From Calditenuis sp032249575 (GTDB taxonomy: Archaea; Thermoproteota; Nitrososphaeria_A; Caldarchaeales; Calditenuaceae), in assembly GCA_032249575.1 (NCBI GenBank), contig JAVVHL010000052.1:1-8638 (forward strand): a DNA stretch of 8,638 nucleotides, written 5' to 3'. The position numbers and the translations under genes are program-made. This document shows, piece by piece, positions 4,607 to 8,638 of this stretch (the stretch's first letter is position 1; every line of letters starts with the position of its first letter). The notes under the pieces were generated by a model. It did no database searches. It saw nothing but the letters and a program-made list of their open reading frames with translations, and was not told the origin of the DNA.

Positions 4607-6949
4607 ATGGGAGCCTCCAGAAGGGAGCCGAAGCTGAGGTCGATCCGCTGGGACCCGTCGATGGAGCTGGAGGTGATGAGGTGGTGGGAGGAGGAGCGGA
4701 TCTACGAGCCCAACTTCAAAGCCGAGCGCCTCTTCACCATCGACACGCCGCCTCCTTACCCCTCGGGCAGGCCCTGGCACATCGGTGCAGCTGCGCAGTA
4801 CGCCCAGATCGATATGATAGCGAGGACCGCGAGGATGCTCGGGCACGAGGTCTACTTCCCGATAGGAATAGACAGGAACGGCATACCGGTAGAGAAGTAC
4901 GTCGAGCGGACCAGGAACGTCAGGATCTTCGAGGTCGAGAGGGAGGAGTTCGTCCGGATGTGCGCTGAGGCGCTGGACGAGCTGGAGGCCTACATGCTAT
5001 CCGTGATGAAGAGGCTCGGCCTCTCAGGCGACTTCAAGAGGTACTACAGGACCGACTCGCAAGAGTACAGGGCCCTGACGCAGGCGACCTTCATCGAGCT
5101 CTACAGGAGGGGCCTGATCTATAGGGCGCTGAGGCCCAACAACTACTGCTGGGAGTGCGGGACGACGATCGCCGACGCCGACATCGACACGAGGGAAGAG
5201 GAGACCGATCTGGTCTACATCGACTTCCCGCTGGTAGGCGGAGGAAAAGTGACGATAGCCACGACTAGGCCTGAGCTGATCGGCGCATGTGCGGCCCTGA
5301 TCTACAACCCCGGCGACGACAGATACAGGCACCTGAAGGGGAGGAAGGCTGTGGTGCCACTGTACGGGCATGAGGTCGAGATCCACGAGCACCCTTACGC
5401 GAAGCCCGACTTCGGCACAGGAGTGCTCATGGTTTGCAGCTACGGCGACCAGATGGACGTTCAGCTGTTCAGGGAGCTGGGGCTGAAGGAGAGGATACTC
5501 ATCGGGACCGACGGAAGGATGAACGCGAACGCGGGGAAGCTGGCTGGACTCAAGGTGATGGAGGCCCGCGAGAAGGTGAAGGAGCTGCTGAGGGAGGCGG
5601 GCTTTCTGGTGAAGGTCGAGAGGATAGTCCATGAGGTGCCAATCTGCGAGAGGTCTGGGACCCCAATTGAGATCATACCGATGGAGGAATACTACCTGAA
5701 GCAGCTCCACATGAGGGACGAGCTTCTGAGGCTGGCGAGGGAGCTGAAGTTCCTCCCCGATTTCCACAGGCAGCTCCTGATCGACTGGATCAACTCGCTG
5801 AGGATCGACTGGCCCATCTCGAGGAGGAGGTACTACGCCACCGAGATACCGGTTTGGTACTGCAAGGCCTGCGGCGAGCCCCACCTCCCAGAGCCAGGGA
5901 GGTACTGGAGGCCGTGGAAAGAGAGGGCTCCCTTCGAGAGGTGCGTCAGGTGCGGCGGGACCGAGTTCGTCGGGGAGGAGAGGACCTTCGACACCTGGAT
6001 GGACTCGAGCATATCCCCGCTCTACATCACCGGTTACCTCAGGGACGAGGACCTCTTCAGGAGGGCCTACCCGGCAGCCGTGAGGCCGCAGGGGAAGGAC
6101 ATCGTGAGGACCTGGCTTTACTACACGATACTGAGGTGTTATCAGCTGACAGGGAAACTGCCCTTTGAGTACGCCTGGATCGGCGGCATGGGGCTCGACG
6201 AGAAGGGCGAGAAGATGAGCAAGAGCAAGGGAAACATAATCGATCCGGCCCCTATATTGGAGAAGTACGGTGCGGACTTCTTCAGGTTCTGGTCAGCTCA
6301 GGAGGCCAGCCTCGGCTACGACTTCAGGATCTCCGAGAAGAGGATCAGCGATGCGGGGAGGTTCCTGACGAAGCTCTGGAACGTGGCCCGATACGTCTCC
6401 TCCTTCCCCTTCCCCGAGAGCGCAGAGCTGAGGCCCTCTGACCGCTGGATCCTGTCGGAGTTCTGGAGGACGGCCGCTGAAGCGATGGAGGGATACAGGC
6501 AGTTCAACTTCTTCATACCTGCCACGAGGATCAGGGACTTCGTCTGGAACCTCTTCGCGAGCCACTACATCGAGATGACCAAGCCGAGGGCCCTCTCGGA
6601 GGACTCCGACCCAGAAGGTGCTAGGGCTGTGTGGTACACGCTCCACAAGGTGATGAAGAACGTCCTCCTGCTGCTGGCACCGATCATACCGTTCATGACC
6701 GAGGTGATCTGGAGGACCTGCTATTCGAGCAGGAGCATCCACCTCGAGAGGTTCCCGGAGCTCGAGGACCCTGGCGAGATGTGGCGGTACACCGAGAGGA
6801 TCGTGGAGTTCAACAGCTCAGTCTGGAGGGCGAAGAAGGAGAGGGGCCTCTCTCTGAGGGACCCGATAGAAGTGGCCGTTCCCGAGGACCTGAAGCCCTT
6901 CGAGGACGATCTGATCCGGATGCACAACATCGTCGTCGCTAGGGTTTAG
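4607..6949 (+). CDS. valS: Valyl-tRNA synthetase (archaeal type)
   Basis: 780-residue class I aminoacyl-tRNA synthetase that charges tRNA-Val with valine in the cytoplasm. The catalytic domain begins at DTPPPYPSGRPWHIGAAAQY (46-65), with the HIGH-class signature at H58-I-G60. GIDRNGIPVEKY (87-98) and the tRNA-synthetase core follow. The CP1 editing domain, which clears mischarged threonine, has TTRPE (219-223) and GTGVLMVCSYGD (270-281). WPISRRRYYATEIPVWYC (402-419) and FDTWMDSSISPLY (461-473) are specific to the Val/Ile group. K536-M-S-K-S540 is the KMSKS loop. Cysteine pairs C181/C184, C419/C422 and C446/C449 look zinc-binding; the partner of the first pair reads C347-E-R-S350. The C-terminal anticodon-binding helices run from about 600. 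The protein ends without the coiled-coil arm of bacterial ValRS. The ATG at 4607 has no Shine-Dalgarno site, consistent with a short leader. It ends 5 bp from the convergent marC-family gene. Confidence 0.96.
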   Translation: MGASRREPKLRSIRWDPSMELEVMRWWEEERIYEPNFKAERLFTIDTPPPYPSGRPWHIGAAAQYAQIDMIARTARMLGHEVYFPIGIDRNGIPVEKYVERTRNVRIFEVEREEFVRMCAEALDELEAYMLSVMKRLGLSGDFKRYYRTDSQEYRALTQATFIELYRRGLIYRALRPNNYCWECGTTIADADIDTREEETDLVYIDFPLVGGGKVTIATTRPELIGACAALIYNPGDDRYRHLKGRKAVVPLYGHEVEIHEHPYAKPDFGTGVLMVCSYGDQMDVQLFRELGLKERILIGTDGRMNANAGKLAGLKVMEAREKVKELLREAGFLVKVERIVHEVPICERSGTPIEIIPMEEYYLKQLHMRDELLRLARELKFLPDFHRQLLIDWINSLRIDWPISRRRYYATEIPVWYCKACGEPHLPEPGRYWRPWKERAPFERCVRCGGTEFVGEERTFDTWMDSSISPLYITGYLRDEDLFRRAYPAAVRPQGKDIVRTWLYYTILRCYQLTGKLPFEYAWIGGMGLDEKGEKMSKSKGNIIDPAPILEKYGADFFRFWSAQEASLGYDFRISEKRISDAGRFLTKLWNVARYVSSFPFPESAELRPSDRWILSEFWRTAAEAMEGYRQFNFFIPATRIRDFVWNLFASHYIEMTKPRALSEDSDPEGARAVWYTLHKVMKNVLLLLAPIIPFMTEVIWRTCYSSRSIHLERFPELEDPGEMWRYTERIVEFNSSVWRAKKERGLSLRDPIEVAVPEDLKPFEDDLIRMHNIVVARV

Positions 6950-6958
6950 AGGGTTTAG
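6941..6958. repeat. Tandem 9-bp duplication AGGGTTTAG x2 spanning both convergent stop codons
   Basis: AGGGTTTAG occurs exactly twice in a row (6941-6949 and 6950-6958). The first copy ends with the valS stop TAG (6947-6949). The second copy contains the marC-family stop (TAA on the minus strand, 6957-6955). The duplication thus forms the whole junction between two convergent genes. Confidence 0.85.
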
Positions 6959-7557
6959 GTGACCAAGAGCGCCCGCGCACCCCTCACGACGTATTCCACG
7001 CCTATCGCTGTCATGAAGACCGCCATGACCCGCGCCACCGCATCCGCTCCGTCCTTCCCGAGCATTCTCGAGAAGAAGACCGCGTGCTCGAGCACCAGCC
7101 ACGTCAGAAGCATCACCACCGCAACCGGTATCACCGAGAGCGGGATGCCGAGCGAGTGTATCGAGATCATCGTCGTGGTGATCGCTCCGGGCCCCACTAG
7201 GAGTGGAAAGGCGAGGGGGATCACGCCAGTCGATTGCGTTCCGTCCCACCCTTGACCTCCGTGGAGGATGATCCTGATAGCCAGCAGGACCAGCAGCAAC
7301 CCTCCTCCTACTAGGAAGCTGTGTATGGTGATCCCGAAGAGCTCGAGGATCAGGTTGCCGGCCACGGCGAACAGCAGCAGCAACACCGTCCCCGCGAGCA
7401 CTACCTTCCTCACCACCCTCACCTTCTCCTCCTTCCCCATCCCTGACGTCAGCAGCTCGAAGAACGGAACCGTACCCACCGGGTCGACGATGATGAAGAG
7501 GGCGACCGTCGATCTCGCCAGCTCCCAGAAGACCTCCTGAAATCCGGGTGCCACCAT
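6955..7557 (-). CDS. MarC family integral membrane protein (UPF0056)
   Basis: 200-residue multispanning inner-membrane protein of the MarC/UPF0056 family. Members are widespread in bacteria and archaea, but their transported substrate, if any, is not established; the old link to multiple antibiotic resistance in E. coli was not upheld. About six hydrophobic segments are visible at roughly 13-31, 50-74, 80-99, 112-133, 138-160 and 174-195. The two family signatures are DPVGTVPFF (25-33) and PLAFPLLVGPGAI (114-126), each in a re-entrant-like position of the two half-repeats. The frame stays open to a TTG at 7593, but that codon touches the divergent TATA box. The ATG at 7557 gives the usual family length and is preferred. 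It converges on valS with a 5-bp gap and is divergent from the dehydrogenase gene, so it is probably a single-gene transcript with a leader of about 14 bases. Confidence 0.92.
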   Translation of the reverse strand: MVAPGFQEVFWELARSTVALFIIVDPVGTVPFFELLTSGMGKEEKVRVVRKVVLAGTVLLLLFAVAGNLILELFGITIHSFLVGGGLLLVLLAIRIILHGGQGWDGTQSTGVIPLAFPLLVGPGAITTTMISIHSLGIPLSVIPVAVVMLLTWLVLEHAVFFSRMLGKDGADAVARVMAVFMTAIGVEYVVRGARALLVT

Positions 7558-7592
7558 GCCTTTGCGAGCTATCCGTAACCTCAGCGATATCA

Positions 7593-7600
7593 ATTATAAT
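7593..7600. promoter_or_regulatory. Palindromic TATA box shared by the MarC and dehydrogenase genes
   Basis: ATTATAAT is its own reverse complement, so TBP could bind it equally in both orientations. Its centre at about 7596.5 predicts a plus start near 7622 (dehydrogenase ATG at 7625) and a minus start near 7571 (MarC ATG at 7557). The plus side has ATATCA just before it as a weak BRE; the minus side has CATGGG. Its position argues against the upstream alternatives ATG 7604 and TTG 7593 as translation starts. Confidence 0.6.
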
Positions 7601-7624
7601 CCCATGCGTGATGGCGGGAGACCG

Positions 7625-8569
7625 ATGGAGCGCAGGGTTGTGGTCCTGAACGTGGGCGACTTCGTCCCCGAAGAGGCCTACGCCGAACTCTTCAATCATG
7701 CTGAGGTGGCCTTCTACGGAAGGGCATCGCCCGAGGAGCTGAGGAGGGCCGAGGTCCTGGTCACCTTCAGGCTGACCGGTGAGGACCTGCAGATGATGCC
7801 GAACCTCAAAGTCGTCCAGATACTCTCGGCAGGCGTCGACCATCTGGACTGGTCGTCGATACCGGAGGGGTTGATCGTCTGCAGCAACGCCGGATCCAAC
7901 GCGATACCGGTTGCAGAGCACGCGCTGGCCCTCCTCCTCGCGGCGGCCAAGAGGGTAACCTACTACGATGCCCGGTGCAGGTCCGGCGACTTCACGCGTG
8001 ACAGGACGACCAAGATCCTCCACGGGTCCGAGATAGCCGTCCTGGGGCTCGGGCCGATAGGGATGAGGGTCGCAGAGCTGGCAAAGGCGCTCGGGATGAG
8101 GGTGAGGGGCTTCGCCAGGAGGCCGAGGGAAGAGCCCTTCATCGACGAGTTCTTCGCATACCCTGACGTCAAGGGCGCCCTCAGCGGAGCCGAATTCGCC
8201 GTTCTGGCCCTGCCCTTGAACAAGCACACGAAGGGACTGATAGGTTACGGGGAGCTCAGCGCGATGAAGAGGGACGGCGTTATGGTCAACGTCGGCAGGG
8301 GAGGCGTCGTCTCCAAGCCCGACCTCATCAGGTTCCTGAGGGAGAACCCGGAGTTCACGTATGCGACCGACGTCTTCTGGAGTCCCGAGATCGCGCAGGA
8401 CTCCGACGTCGCCGCGCTTCCTAACGTGATAACGACGCCGTGGATCGCAGGGGCCTTCGGACATCCTAGGGTCTACGTGGACATGGTTAGGCACGCAGTC
8501 TCCAACGTCATCCGCTACCTCCGGGGAGAGGGGTTGAGGAACGTGGTCGACCGGTCGGATTACGTCTGA
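7625..8569 (+). CDS. D-2-hydroxyacid dehydrogenase family protein, atypical active site
   Basis: 314-residue protein of the NAD(P)-dependent D-isomer 2-hydroxyacid dehydrogenase family (phosphoglycerate, glyoxylate and formate dehydrogenase relatives). The N-terminal substrate domain includes LKVVQILSAGVDHLDW (61-76) and VAEHALALLLAAAKR (96-110). The Rossmann dinucleotide site is G141-L-G-P-I-G146. NVGRGGVV (222-229) supplies the catalytic R225, and DVFWSPE (249-255) supplies E255. The catalytic histidine, normally in a TPHxAG motif, is replaced by W273 (TPWIAG); the nearest histidine is H280. The enzyme may therefore use another acid/base, catalyse a different step, or have lost dehydrogenase activity. 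The substrate cannot be assigned. The start is ATG 7625, with GGGAG at 7616-7620 and the TATA box placed to give a start of transcription near 7622; the longer form from 7604 or 7556 is unlikely. It shares a divergent promoter region with the MarC gene. Confidence 0.88.
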   Translation: MERRVVVLNVGDFVPEEAYAELFNHAEVAFYGRASPEELRRAEVLVTFRLTGEDLQMMPNLKVVQILSAGVDHLDWSSIPEGLIVCSNAGSNAIPVAEHALALLLAAAKRVTYYDARCRSGDFTRDRTTKILHGSEIAVLGLGPIGMRVAELAKALGMRVRGFARRPREEPFIDEFFAYPDVKGALSGAEFAVLALPLNKHTKGLIGYGELSAMKRDGVMVNVGRGGVVSKPDLIRFLRENPEFTYATDVFWSPEIAQDSDVAALPNVITTPWIAGAFGHPRVYVDMVRHAVSNVIRYLRGEGLRNVVDRSDYV

Positions 8570-8596
8570 AGCGCTTCTGAGCTCTCGTGTTGAGCG

Positions 8597-8638
8597 CTAG
8601 GGTCTCCAAACGGTTTCGATGCCCTCCGGCGGCCGGAT
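8597..8638 (-). CDS. Possible C-terminal end of a further minus-strand gene (partial)
   Basis: On the minus strand the sequence entering from the right edge reads IRPPEGIETVWRP and then stops at TAG (8599-8597). The composition looks protein-like and the orientation would be convergent with the dehydrogenase gene, 27 bp away. Thirteen codons are too few to identify a family, and other frames are also open at the edge, so this is only a candidate. Confidence 0.25.
   Translation of the reverse strand: MRPPEGIETVWRP

Noticed and set aside
5024..5884. Minus-strand open frame (286 codons) inside valS
   Set aside because: Antisense to conserved ValRS motifs, with no recognisable domain or start signal.
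7558..7593. N-terminal extension of MarC from TTG 7593
   Set aside because: The TTG touches the TATA box and would precede the predicted transcription start; ATG 7557 gives the typical family length.
7556..7624. N-terminal extension of the dehydrogenase from ATG 7556 or 7604
   Set aside because: The extension crosses the divergent TATA box and overlaps the MarC start; homologues begin at the first beta strand (RRVVVLNVG), matching ATG 7625.
6818..8494. Long minus-strand open frame (558 codons) across the dehydrogenase and MarC genes
   Set aside because: It crosses the divergent promoter and two well-supported genes in another frame, and its composition (G/R/D/P-rich) is that of a shadow.
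8569..8598. Possible terminator hairpin from repeated AGCGCT after the dehydrogenase
   Set aside because: The two AGCGCT copies could form a 6-bp stem, but each is self-palindromic, the loop is 17 bases, and no T-run follows.

Overview
This window is a stretch of an archaeal chromosome, probably from a thermophile. Evidence for archaea: a valyl-tRNA synthetase of archaeal type, an RtcB RNA ligase carrying an intein, a DUF61/UPF0216 protein (a family known essentially from archaea), TATA-type promoters placed so that some transcripts would have almost no leader, frequent TTG/GTG starts and a strong preference for AGG arginine codons. The DNA is GC-rich (by eye around 60%). I cannot assign the lineage more closely than a Thermoproteota/Korarchaeota-like archaeon, and that placement is inference. 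No rRNA, tRNA, CRISPR array or insertion sequence is visible.

Layout. Positions 1-306 (minus) hold the N-terminal part of an unrecognised small archaeal protein, with a good BRE/TATA promoter just upstream. From 4538 down to 420 (minus) runs a probable three-gene operon: a DUF61 protein, rtcB interrupted by a 469-residue LAGLIDADG intein, and a metallophosphoesterase with a twin-arginine signal; its start overlaps the end of rtcB. A 68-bp divergent intergenic region with a symmetric TTTAAA box separates this operon from valS (4607-6949, plus). valS converges on a MarC-family membrane protein gene (7557-6955, minus); only 5 bp lie between them, and both stop codons sit in a tandem 9-bp duplication. 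A second divergent region, with the perfectly palindromic box ATTATAAT, separates marC from a D-2-hydroxyacid dehydrogenase-like gene (7625-8569, plus). The right edge may catch the last codons of another minus-strand gene.

Working together. Two core RNA enzymes lie back to back: RtcB (joining of RNA or tRNA exon ends) and ValRS (charging of tRNA-Val). The exported phosphoesterase, MarC protein and dehydrogenase have no evident link to them or to each other. Most of the content is housekeeping. The points most worth a second look are the intein, which interrupts RtcB exactly at its metal-binding active-site cysteine and lacks the usual penultimate histidine, and the dehydrogenase, whose expected catalytic histidine is a tryptophan. 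I found no convincing new multi-gene system.
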